Positions 7,847 to 15,124 of a DNA stretch of 27,473 nt are shown here, in pieces. Position numbers and translations under genes: made by a program. The notes below the pieces were generated by a model. That model did not search any database. It had not been told where the DNA came from and worked only from the letters and a program-made list of their open reading frames with translations. Position 1 is the first letter of the stretch. Every line of letters begins with the position of its first letter. Origin of the DNA: Bacilli bacterium (GTDB lineage: Bacteria > Bacillota_I > Bacilli_A > RFN20 > CAG-826); assembly GCA_016302065.1 (NCBI GenBank), contig JAEDOI010000013.1:1-27473 (forward strand), in the 5' to 3' direction.

Positions 7847-7900
7847 GAAAGAAAATCACAAAATTCTAAATGATATTAATACTATAATCACAAAATTCTA
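7823..7900 (-). repeat. Three identical 14-base direct repeats with exact 32-bp period (putative operator array)
   Basis: The minus-strand unit TAGAATTTTGTGAT occurs without mismatch at 7836-7823, 7868-7855 and 7900-7887. Start-to-start distance is 32 bp both times, and the 18-base spacers are unrelated. 32 bp is about three helical turns, so all three sites face the same side of the DNA, as expected for cooperative binding. The nearest copy overlaps the -10 region and the others lie near -42 and -74. Three units with short spacers and no cas genes do not make a CRISPR. Operator function, perhaps for autoregulation, is inference. Confidence 0.75.
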
Positions 7901-8001
7901 TTTTTCTTTTAAAAGAAGTTTAAACTATTTTTAGTAATAACTTGCCTCCTTTATTCTTTTAAACGAAAAAACATATCATTTTTATCTTGAAATTAATAAC
8001 A

Positions 8002-8094
8002 TTAATTCCTCTTTTTTGAAATTGTGTGAAGAGGTAAATTGCCATTAAGATGAAGCAAGACACATTCAAGTTTTTCATCTAGAGTTAGTTTCAT
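8002..8094 (-). pseudogene. Transposase OrfA N-terminal stub (IS3-like), 30 codons
   Basis: ATG at 8094 has a near-perfect ribosome site GGAGGA and encodes MKLTLDEKLECVLLHLNGN followed by LPLHTISKKRN and TAA. The pattern of an initial K-x-T-x-E-x-K helix, a glycine turn and then TISKK resembles the first half of the helix-turn-helix of IS3/IS150-type OrfA proteins. The rest of the transposase is absent, and 7918-8001 shows no continuation in any frame. An IS-end-like sequence precedes it at 8121-8144 as expected for the left end of such an element. It is most likely a remnant of an insertion sequence. A real small protein is possible but less likely. Confidence 0.5.
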
Positions 8095-8120
8095 AAAAAA
8101 ATTCCTCCATTTTCATTTTA

Positions 8121-8144
8121 CCTCATTGGGCAAAATTATGGGGG
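8121..8144 (-). repeat. IS-end-like sequence upstream of the transposase stub
   Basis: The minus strand reads TGAGACTTCCCCCATAATTT and continues TGCCCAATGAGG about 30 bases before the stub's ribosome site. A TG-start, C-rich terminal sequence ahead of orfA is the layout of an IS3-family left end. Its inverted partner is at 6341-6362. The outer boundary lies only about 10 bases from the 3' end of tRNA-Gly. Confidence 0.45.
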
Positions 8145-8159
8145 AAGTCTCATTCATAA

Positions 8160-8233
8160 TGGAGCAGGTGACGGGAATCGAACCCGCGTAATCAGCTTGG
8201 AAGGCTGATGCTCTACCATTAAACTACACCTGC
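8160..8233 (-). tRNA. tRNA-Gly (anticodon TCC), CCA encoded
   Basis: The acceptor stem GCAGGTG pairs with CACCTGC, followed by discriminator T and encoded CCA (8162-8160). The anticodon loop CTTCCAA has anticodon TCC at 8201-8199. The T arm has GGTTCGATTCC and the D arm has TAGTTTAATGGTAGA, giving a 74-base gene. A -10-like TATAAT (minus, 8248-8243) lies just upstream. Its 3' end abuts the IS-like remnant. Confidence 0.97.
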
Positions 8234-8285
8234 AACGTGCTTATTATATTACTCTATCTAGAAGCAAATTTCAATAAAAAAATCA

Positions 8286-8891
8286 TTACTCCTCTAAAAA
8301 TGATATAACATCAAAACCTATTGAGGAATCATTACTATTTAATGAAAAAATCTTTGAAGAATAATTTATAAATAAATAATAAGAATAATCTAAATTTACA
8401 TCGATTTTTAAATTTAAATTAAAAACTTTATTATAATTAATATCATTTTCTTTATAAATTTTAACTCCATAAGTCAAATTATTTGAATTATACATTTCAT
8501 ATTTATTATTGAATTTAGAAAGGATATTATCATTAAAAGGAGCAAAGTAATTAAATGTTAATTCTTTTAAGTTAGAATTCTCAATTAAATAAGATGATAA
8601 AATAAAAATGTCACATTTTGGATATTTATAATATATCTTTTCAAATGTATAGTTTCCCTTATTATCATAAATATTAAAAGATAATATTTTATCATTATTC
8701 ATTTTATCTTCTATTTTATTTTTAAATTCTACATTAATTGAACTAGTATCAAAAAATATCTCAACTTTTTCATTATCTTTAATTGAATATATATCCCTAG
8801 TAATTAAAAAAGATAAGCCCCAAGATAAAAAGAAAACAAGGACAATAATAAAAATATTTTGAGTTAAATATATGCTAAATTTTTTCTTCAT
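8286..8891 (-). CDS. Hypothetical membrane-anchored protein
   Basis: I do not recognise a family. I chose ATG at 8891 (201 residues, MKKKFSIYLTQ) because AAGGA lies eight bases upstream; a frame start at 8915 would add eight residues but has no ribosome site. After a short basic N-terminus comes one hydrophobic segment (about residues 12-30). The rest is a polar Asn/Asp/Tyr-rich domain that would lie outside the cell, ending without a second membrane segment. No lipobox Cys is present. It overlaps the previous gene by 17 bases and is the third gene of a coupled series beginning with the GH2 beta-galactosidase. The remote domain could be a beta-rich sensor or adhesion module, but nothing in the sequence proves it. 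Confidence 0.7.
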   Translation of the reverse strand: MKKKFSIYLTQNIFIIVLVFFLSWGLSFLITRDIYSIKDNEKVEIFFDTSSINVEFKNKIEDKMNNDKILSFNIYDNKGNYTFEKIYYKYPKCDIFILSSYLIENSNLKELTFNYFAPFNDNILSKFNNKYEMYNSNNLTYGVKIYKENDINYNKVFNLNLKIDVNLDYSYYLFINYSSKIFSLNSNDSSIGFDVISFLEE

Positions 8892-9372
8892 CTTCAACAT
8901 CCTTAAATGATACAAGATATTCGTTCAATTCTTCAATTTCATACTGTTTTTCAAATTCAATATTTAAAGGAGTATCAATATTTATATATAAGTCATAATC
9001 CTTATTATTTGATCTAAAAATATATTTATTAACATATAAATTATGATAAACAGATATGGCTTTTTCTTTTTTTATAAATACCCCAATTTTTTTGTCTAAA
9101 TCATTAATTAAACATCTATTAATAATATTAATATAATATTTTTTCTGCAAAATATTTATTCTTATTAAAAATAATAAAACTCCAATTAAAAGAGCAGTTA
9201 AAAGAGCAATTATTAAGGATAAAATTTTATAATTAGATCTATTCATAAAAACACAAATTAAAACAAGTGAAATAATATAAAGTAGACTACTTAAAATACA
9301 AAAAACTATATTATTTCTGACTTCTTTTTTTAATTTTAAAATTAATTCTTTACTTAATAATTGTGTTCTCAT
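8875..9372 (-). CDS. Hypothetical two-helix membrane protein
   Basis: 165 residues, no family recognised. A basic N-terminus (RTQLLSKELILKLKKEVRNN) is followed by two hydrophobic helices (about 21-43 and 50-70) with a short loop between. A soluble C-terminal domain of about 95 residues follows, rich in Lys, Asn and acidic residues and ending DVEDEEKI. This is the layout of small membrane proteins with a cytoplasmic PH-like or YcxB-like tail, but I see no decisive motif. Its ATG overlaps the stop of the GH2 gene in the sequence TAATG, which means ribosome re-initiation and a fixed ratio with the enzyme. The next gene also overlaps it. The two proteins may work as a pair, and a link to sugar use rests only on this coupling. 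Confidence 0.75.
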   Translation of the reverse strand: MRTQLLSKELILKLKKEVRNNIVFCILSSLLYIISLVLICVFMNRSNYKILSLIIALLTALLIGVLLFLIRINILQKKYYINIINRCLINDLDKKIGVFIKKEKAISVYHNLYVNKYIFRSNNKDYDLYINIDTPLNIEFEKQYEIEELNEYLVSFKDVEDEEKI

Positions 9373-11705
9373 TATCTAACTTTCATTATTATTTCGTTTT
9401 GTCCTAAACTTGACTTAATGGTTACCTTACCAACTCCACTTCCTTTTTTACTCTTTATATAAATAGAAGTCTGTCCACCTGTTAAAGAAACTAAACTTGG
9501 TCCTAATAATTCAATTTGCCCACTAACTTCAATTTGTAAAGGCAAGGATGAATAACTCATTACATGATTATATTCATCAACATGTTTAATAACGATTCTA
9601 TTTGTATCATATGTATCGGAATTTACTAAATCATTCTTCAATAAAGATATATTTAAGGAGAATTTTCTACTTGGAGCAAATTGTTCAGTTATAATTTCTT
9701 TATCATTTTTAAATCCTTTAAATTCTAATAAATTTTGTCCATTAATATCAAATCCACAATATGCATTATAAATATCATATAAATCACTAAATTTTAATTT
9801 ATATCTAAGTTGATAAAAAGCAATTGTAATTTTATCCATTAAAGTTAGAGTATACATTCCACCAATTTCAATTTTAGAAATAATTTTTGCAATAGTTTTC
9901 CTATCTTTTTTACTAAATCTTGGATCGTCAAACAAATCTCCAATTAAATCATCAACCTTTATTAAAGGATGTTTCATATATTTAAATTCTTTTCTATTTG
10001 GATAGAATCTTTTTATAAATTTCTTATTTTTATATAATTCAACGTAGTCTAAATTAGTAGCAATATAAATTTCTGGATAGAAATTTTCTGGGAATTCACC
10101 TTTATTCATATTACTTAATACTTTTAATACTGGTGCACTATCATTTTGAGATTGATAAATATATGAAGCATATTTTCTATTTCTAAAAATATCAAACACA
10201 CCATGATAACAAATTCTATCTCCACTACCAAAATTTTTGTGAGTATTATAATCAAAAGCACACCAACCAATTGCTCCAGAAATATCCTCATATTTATTTG
10301 CATCATTAATAATTCGTGCATGTCTATAACTTTGTTCAAATCGAGTCATCTCATTATCAAAAGACTTTGTTGGATACATGTGGCCCATATATTCAGTTAC
10401 TAAATAACCATTTTCGTTATTTTTTGAGATCTTTTTTTTATTTTGTAAACCATGTTTTCTATCATGACATGAGAAATCATTATAAGCATAAACATCTTCA
10501 AGTAAATCGCTATTCTTAAAATTTCTAACACCTAAAGTTTGCTTGTGAGGATCTAACTCATGAGCGATTTTATTGCTTGTATCATAAAGTTCATAATCAT
10601 CTTTAGATTCATCGATTCTTACTCCATGAGCTATAATTGAAGGATGATTATATGCTGTTTCAACCATTGAAGCTATATTTTTATAATGTTGATCCCTCCA
10701 AGAAGATGAAGTACCAATATGTTGCCATCCAGGTATCTCATCAATTACCATTAAGCCTATTTCATCACATCTATCTAAGAATGATCTATCTTGAGGATAA
10801 TGGCTAGTTCTAACAACATTTATACCAGCTTCATATTTTAAAATATTAGCATCATCAATTTGTAGAGATTTTGTTGCAGCATATCCAATATAAGGGTAAG
10901 ATTGATGTCTATTTAATCCACATAATTTAATTTTTTTATCATTTAAATAGAATCCATCTTTTTTAAATTCAGCATTTCTAAATCCAAATCTCGTTTCATA
11001 AAATTCTTTAATAACTCCATTATTATAAACAGTTTTTAATGTATACAAATTTGGATTATCAATATCCCATAATCTTACCTTTTCTAATTTAAAATGCTCA
11101 CCTTTAAATTCTGCCACTAATTCATCTTGAAAATATACATAATGAGTTATGTTTTCTTTATCATCTAGGCTTTTTGATACTATGTCTTTTACACTTATAT
11201 TTCCATTCATATCACCAAAAACATATGTTTTTGCAACATATTTTTCTTGGTAACTTAAAAGCTCAACACCTCTATATATTCCTCCAAAAGTCAAGTAATC
11301 AACAATATATCCAAATGGAGGCAAATTAGGATCTTCAATTGTAGAAAGGATAACAATTAAATTATTATTTCTTTCTTTTAAATAACTTGTGACATCAATT
11401 TCAACAGGATTATAAAGTGAAGCAAATTCTCCAAAATAATGACTATTTAGATATATTTTTGCCTTTACCATATATCCATTAAAACGAAGAATAAAAACTT
11501 TATCTTTATTGAAATTAGTTACATCAAATACTTTAAAATATGTATAAAGTCCTTGATATTCGCTTTCGTCAAAATAATTAAGTGGCATTATCTTAACAGT
11601 ATGAGGAATATCAATATTTTCCGCATTAGAAGGAATAATATTTAAGTATGATGAATTGAATCCACTTATAAATTTCCAATCAAAGTTTAATGGCTGTTTA
11701 TTCAT
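9372..11705 (-). CDS. Glycoside hydrolase family 2 beta-galactosidase-like enzyme
   Basis: 777 residues, cytoplasmic (no signal peptide). The N-terminal sugar-binding domain has FDWKFISG and IDIPHTV, then YQGLYTYFKVF. The TIM barrel opens with LCGLNRHQSYPYIGYA and NVVRTSHYPQD, followed by MVIDEIPGW. The acid/base segment reads NHPSIIAHGVRIDESKDD with the catalytic Glu in IDES, and the nucleophile segment reads YLVTEYMGHMYP. GAIGWCAFDYNTHKNFGSGDRICYHG completes the barrel. Relatives hydrolyse terminal beta-galactosides. The residue before the acid/base Glu is Asp where Asn is nearly invariant in this clan, so specificity or activity may differ. The start has GAGGT nine bases upstream. The promoter region holds a perfect 10-bp palindrome shared with the divergent operon. 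Two small membrane proteins are translationally coupled behind it. Confidence 0.92.
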   Translation of the reverse strand: MNKQPLNFDWKFISGFNSSYLNIIPSNAENIDIPHTVKIMPLNYFDESEYQGLYTYFKVFDVTNFNKDKVFILRFNGYMVKAKIYLNSHYFGEFASLYNPVEIDVTSYLKERNNNLIVILSTIEDPNLPPFGYIVDYLTFGGIYRGVELLSYQEKYVAKTYVFGDMNGNISVKDIVSKSLDDKENITHYVYFQDELVAEFKGEHFKLEKVRLWDIDNPNLYTLKTVYNNGVIKEFYETRFGFRNAEFKKDGFYLNDKKIKLCGLNRHQSYPYIGYAATKSLQIDDANILKYEAGINVVRTSHYPQDRSFLDRCDEIGLMVIDEIPGWQHIGTSSSWRDQHYKNIASMVETAYNHPSIIAHGVRIDESKDDYELYDTSNKIAHELDPHKQTLGVRNFKNSDLLEDVYAYNDFSCHDRKHGLQNKKKISKNNENGYLVTEYMGHMYPTKSFDNEMTRFEQSYRHARIINDANKYEDISGAIGWCAFDYNTHKNFGSGDRICYHGVFDIFRNRKYASYIYQSQNDSAPVLKVLSNMNKGEFPENFYPEIYIATNLDYVELYKNKKFIKRFYPNRKEFKYMKHPLIKVDDLIGDLFDDPRFSKKDRKTIAKIISKIEIGGMYTLTLMDKITIAFYQLRYKLKFSDLYDIYNAYCGFDINGQNLLEFKGFKNDKEIITEQFAPSRKFSLNISLLKNDLVNSDTYDTNRIVIKHVDEYNHVMSYSSLPLQIEVSGQIELLGPSLVSLTGGQTSIYIKSKKGSGVGKVTIKSSLGQNEIIMKVR

Positions 11706-11725
11706 ATTTTTACCTCTTATTTCTA

Positions 11726-11756
11726 ATTATATATAGTATTACTATATATTGTACAA
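11726..11756 (-). promoter_or_regulatory. GH2 promoter with internal 10-bp palindrome (putative operator)
   Basis: The minus-strand boxes are TTGTAC (11756-11751) and TATAAT (11731-11726), with a long 19-base spacer. Almost the whole spacer is filled by a palindrome at 11729-11749: ATATATAGTA, one central T, then TACTATATAT, with perfectly matched arms. A repressor bound there would block the promoter and lies about 15 bases from the divergent GH13 promoter. Fourteen bases of it recur upstream of the choloylglycine hydrolase gene (24828-24841). Confidence 0.5.
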
Positions 11757-11763
11757 TTTTTAA

Positions 11764-11792
11764 TTTAGATTATCACATTTTAGTAATATAAT
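11764..11792 (+). promoter_or_regulatory. Promoter of the GH13-GPH-GH36 operon
   Basis: TTTAGA (11764-11769) is followed after 17 bases by a perfect TATAAT (11787-11792). Transcription would start near 11799, just ahead of the AAGGA ribosome site (11802-11806) of the GH13 gene, so the leader is very short. It lies back to back with the GH2 promoter. Confidence 0.6.
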
Positions 11793-11812
11793 TAAATTAT
11801 TAAGGAATTTAT

Positions 11813-13486
11813 ATGAAACATACAGACTGGTATAAGGATGCAATAATTTATCAAATATATCCTCGTTCTTTTTGTGATTCTAATAATGATGGCATGGGAG
11901 ATATCCAAGGAATCATATCGAAAATTGATTATTTAAAAAACTTAGGAATTAACTGCATATGGTTATCTCCTGTTTATGATTCTCCACAAGAAGATAATGG
12001 ATATGATATTAGTGACTATTACTCAATATATAAACCATTTGGTACAATGGATGATTTAAAAGAATTAATTAATAAATTACACGAAAATGGAATTAGATTA
12101 ATTATGGATTTGGTTGTAAATCATACTTCTAGTGAGCATAAATGGTTTAAAGAAGCTTTAAAAGATTCAAATTCAAAATATAGAAATTATTATTATTTTA
12201 AAAAGGGAAAAGGTAAGAATTATAATAGACCTCCAAATAATTGGACTGGGTTTTTTGGAGGAACCACTTGGGAAAGAGTAGGAAATTCACCATATTATTA
12301 TTTACATTTATTCGCTAAAGGCCAACCAGATTTAAATTGGGAAAATGAAGAAGTAAGAAAAGAAGTTAAAAATATTCTTAAATTTTATTTAGATATGGGT
12401 GTTGATGGCTTTAGATGCGACGTCATTACTTTAATAAGTAAAAAACAAGATTTTAAAAATAGAGCTCCTACACTAGCTTTATGTGGAAAGGATGCATATG
12501 TTAATGGTCCTCGTCTACATGAATTTTTACACGAATTATATTTAGATGTATATAGTAATTATGATTGTATGACAGTTGGAGAAACTGTATTATCAACACT
12601 TAATGAAGCAAAAGAATTAACAATTCCTTCAAGAGAAGAACTATCAATGGTTTTTAATTTTGATCATACTAATGTAGATAACTTCTTTGGTGTTAAATGG
12701 ATAGAAAGAAAATTTAATTTAAAAAGATTTAAGAAAATATTTTCAAAATGGCAAAATGGAATGTATGAAGTAAATGGGTGGAATTCATTATTCATTGAAA
12801 ATCATGATCAAAGAAGATCACCTGGAAGATTTAATACTAGTTTAGATAATGAATATAAAGATATCTCATCAAAGATGCTTGCTTCAACTTACTTTTTAAT
12901 GCAAGGAACTCCATTTATTTATCAAGGACAAGAACTTGGGATGACAAATGGAGATTTTAAGACAATAGATGATTTTAAGGATGTTGAAACACATAACATT
13001 GATAAAATGAGAAAAGAAATTCCTATTCTTCGTCCGATTTTAAATAAATCTCTATTTAGAGAATCTCGTGATAATGCAAGGACTCCATTCCAATGGGATG
13101 ATAGTGAATTTGCAGGATTTTCAACAATTACCCCTTGGATTCAAGTTAATAAAAATAAAAAAGAAATAAATGCAAAAAAAGAATTACAAGATGAAAATTC
13201 ATTATTATATTATTATCAAAAATTAATTAAATTAAGAAAAGAATATAAAATTATTAAAACAGGGAAATATAATGATTTATTGCCAAATTCTAAATACATA
13301 TTTGCATATAATAGAAAAGAAAATAACGAGGAATTAGTGGTAATTTCTAACTTTTCAAAGAAAAATATTAAATGCAAATTATTATCAAAATATAAAGAAT
13401 ATAAATTATTGTTATCTAACTATGAAGATAACGATAACACTATATTAAAACCATACGAAACACGAATATTATATAGGGAGGGATAA
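11813..13486 (+). CDS. malL: GH13 oligo-1,6-glucosidase / alpha-glucosidase
   Basis: 557 residues, cytoplasmic, the usual length for GH13 subfamily 31. It hydrolyses terminal alpha-glucosyl units of short oligosaccharides. The N-terminus DWYKDAIIYQIYPRSFCDSN and DLVVNHTSSEHKWF are classical region I blocks. The catalytic nucleophile is Asp203 in DGFRCDVI, the acid/base is Glu257 in VGETV, and the transition-state stabiliser is Asp332 in ENHDQ. Region V reads QPDLNWEN and Val follows the nucleophile, both associated with alpha-1,6 (isomaltose, panose) preference over maltose. Some members of the same subfamily cleave sucrose, which would fit a raffinose pathway with the alpha-galactosidase two genes on. 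It is first in a three-gene operon, with 4 bases to the transporter gene. The symbol is by similarity; the substrate is inferred. Confidence 0.93.
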   Translation: MKHTDWYKDAIIYQIYPRSFCDSNNDGMGDIQGIISKIDYLKNLGINCIWLSPVYDSPQEDNGYDISDYYSIYKPFGTMDDLKELINKLHENGIRLIMDLVVNHTSSEHKWFKEALKDSNSKYRNYYYFKKGKGKNYNRPPNNWTGFFGGTTWERVGNSPYYYLHLFAKGQPDLNWENEEVRKEVKNILKFYLDMGVDGFRCDVITLISKKQDFKNRAPTLALCGKDAYVNGPRLHEFLHELYLDVYSNYDCMTVGETVLSTLNEAKELTIPSREELSMVFNFDHTNVDNFFGVKWIERKFNLKRFKKIFSKWQNGMYEVNGWNSLFIENHDQRRSPGRFNTSLDNEYKDISSKMLASTYFLMQGTPFIYQGQELGMTNGDFKTIDDFKDVETHNIDKMRKEIPILRPILNKSLFRESRDNARTPFQWDDSEFAGFSTITPWIQVNKNKKEINAKKELQDENSLLYYYQKLIKLRKEYKIIKTGKYNDLLPNSKYIFAYNRKENNEELVVISNFSKKNIKCKLLSKYKEYKLLLSNYEDNDNTILKPYETRILYREG

Positions 13487-13490
13487 ATAT

Positions 13491-15113
13491 ATGAATATAT
13501 GTGAAACGTATAGTGGAAACAATGTACCTAAAAGAACAAAGTGGATTTATTCAACAGTAGCCACTTTTAGAGATGCTTGCTATGCACTCGTCTCAATGTT
13601 TCTTATTACATTTATCCAATACTCTGGTGTTTTAACTAGAGGTTTACCAGCTAGTGCAACTTCTGAAGAAAAAACCGCTTTATTTGTTGCAACATTTGGC
13701 GTTATTACTGCTCTTGTCATAGGCTATAGAATCTTTGATGCCTTAAATGACCCATTTATGGGAGTCATTATTGAAAAAACACACTTTAAAACTGGAAAAT
13801 ATAAACCATGGATCTTAATTGGTGGTTTAACAAATTCAGTTGTTGTTTTAGCACTTTTCTTAGCTCCTCAATTATTTAGTTGGTTAAGTGGATGGGCCTA
13901 CATTGCTTGGTTTGCAGTATTTTATCTTCTTTGGGGATTAACATTTACAATGAACGATATTGCTTACTGGGGTATGCTTCCATCATTAACGAACGATGAA
14001 AGAAAACGTAATACAATTACAACATTAATGTCAATTTTTTGTAGTATAGGCCAATTTGTTGTTGCCGGTCTTTCACCAATTTTAAGCGGAACATTTGGTT
14101 ATCAAGTTTACCCAATTATTGCAATTATTGTTTGTTCATTATTTGCTATTGCTCAAATTATATTATTTTTATTCTTAAAAGAACATAAAAGAGAAGATGA
14201 TACAAAAGTAGCAAAAGAAAAAGCAAGTTTTAAAGACATGTTTACTGTTCTTAGAAAAAACGATCAAGCTTTAACAATGGTTATTGCTTTATTTGTTTAT
14301 TATCTAGGTAGCGGAATCCTTAATACTCTTGGCTTAAATTATTTCTATTTTGCGATAAATTATTCTGTAGGAAGCGGAGTTATGACCTACTTTACTATTA
14401 TATATGGGGTAGGTTACCTTCTTTCTCAAATTCTCTTTCCACTTATTACTAAAAAATTGTCATGGAAGAAAATTATAATAATGACTTTCTTTGGTTTAGT
14501 AATTGGATATATAGCTTTCTTTATTTATGGATTACCTCTTGGAGATGGTAAATATATTGGTCCTTCGCCACTAGTTACAACAAATGGAAAAACATCACTT
14601 AACATTTTATATTTAATACCATTATGTATAATTGGTTTAGTAATTTTCTTCTGTCAAGGTTTATTCTATTTAACACTTCTTATCATGATGACAAATACAA
14701 TTGAATATAATGAATATAAATTTGGCGAAAGAAAAGAAGCTGTTATTTTCTCACTTAGACCATTAACAACAAAACTCGCAAGTGCTCTTCAACAAGGTGT
14801 CTTGTATCTTTTCTTAATTATCGCTTCACTTTCTGGAGTTATTTCTACAATTTCGACATATCAAAATCAAGCAACACTTGGAGAAATTACTACGACAGAA
14901 CTTTCAACTGTATGTGACTCAACATTAAGTAGCATTCAACCATGGCAAGTAATTGTGTTTAAACTTGGTTTGACCCTGCTTCCATTATTGCTATTTGTTG
15001 CCTCATTCCTCGTTATTAAGTTTAAATATCATATTGATGAAAATGAATATCGAAATATGGTCACAGAGTTAAATAATAGAAACGAACAAAAAGGAACTGA
15101 ACAAGTTCAATAA
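13491..15113 (+). CDS. GPH family sugar:cation symporter
   Basis: 540 residues with about 12 membrane helices, of the glycoside-pentoside-hexuronide:cation symporter family (MFS superfamily; relatives MelB, LacS without the IIA tail, GusB). The family signature lies in the loop after helix 2: DALNDPFMGVIIEKT followed by TGKYKPW, residues 83-107. It would import an intact oligosaccharide driven by Na+ or H+. The sequence has a longer loop before the C-terminal half (EKTALFVATF near 60) and a large loop around GDGKYIGPSP. No IIA-type regulatory domain follows. A strong GGGAGGG ribosome site lies in the end of the GH13 gene, and the start is 4 bases after that gene's stop. Flanking alpha-glucosidase and alpha-galactosidase point to raffinose, melibiose or isomalto-type substrates; the sequence cannot decide which. 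Confidence 0.92.
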   Translation: MNICETYSGNNVPKRTKWIYSTVATFRDACYALVSMFLITFIQYSGVLTRGLPASATSEEKTALFVATFGVITALVIGYRIFDALNDPFMGVIIEKTHFKTGKYKPWILIGGLTNSVVVLALFLAPQLFSWLSGWAYIAWFAVFYLLWGLTFTMNDIAYWGMLPSLTNDERKRNTITTLMSIFCSIGQFVVAGLSPILSGTFGYQVYPIIAIIVCSLFAIAQIILFLFLKEHKREDDTKVAKEKASFKDMFTVLRKNDQALTMVIALFVYYLGSGILNTLGLNYFYFAINYSVGSGVMTYFTIIYGVGYLLSQILFPLITKKLSWKKIIIMTFFGLVIGYIAFFIYGLPLGDGKYIGPSPLVTTNGKTSLNILYLIPLCIIGLVIFFCQGLFYLTLLIMMTNTIEYNEYKFGERKEAVIFSLRPLTTKLASALQQGVLYLFLIIASLSGVISTISTYQNQATLGEITTTELSTVCDSTLSSIQPWQVIVFKLGLTLLPLLLFVASFLVIKFKYHIDENEYRNMVTELNNRNEQKGTEQVQ

Positions 15114-15124
15114 TGTAGTTAATT

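Noticed and set aside
7823..7900. Possible CRISPR array
   Set aside because: Only three 14-base units with 18-base spacers, no cas genes, and position over a promoter; CRISPR repeats are longer.
7904..7917. 14-bp palindrome TTCTTTTAAAAGAA as an operator
   Set aside because: Low complexity and too far (over 80 bases) from the ATPase promoter start; no second copy seen.
10124..10519. Several short frames on both strands inside the GH2 gene
   Set aside because: The GH2 frame has conserved catalytic blocks across this stretch; the others are composition artefacts.
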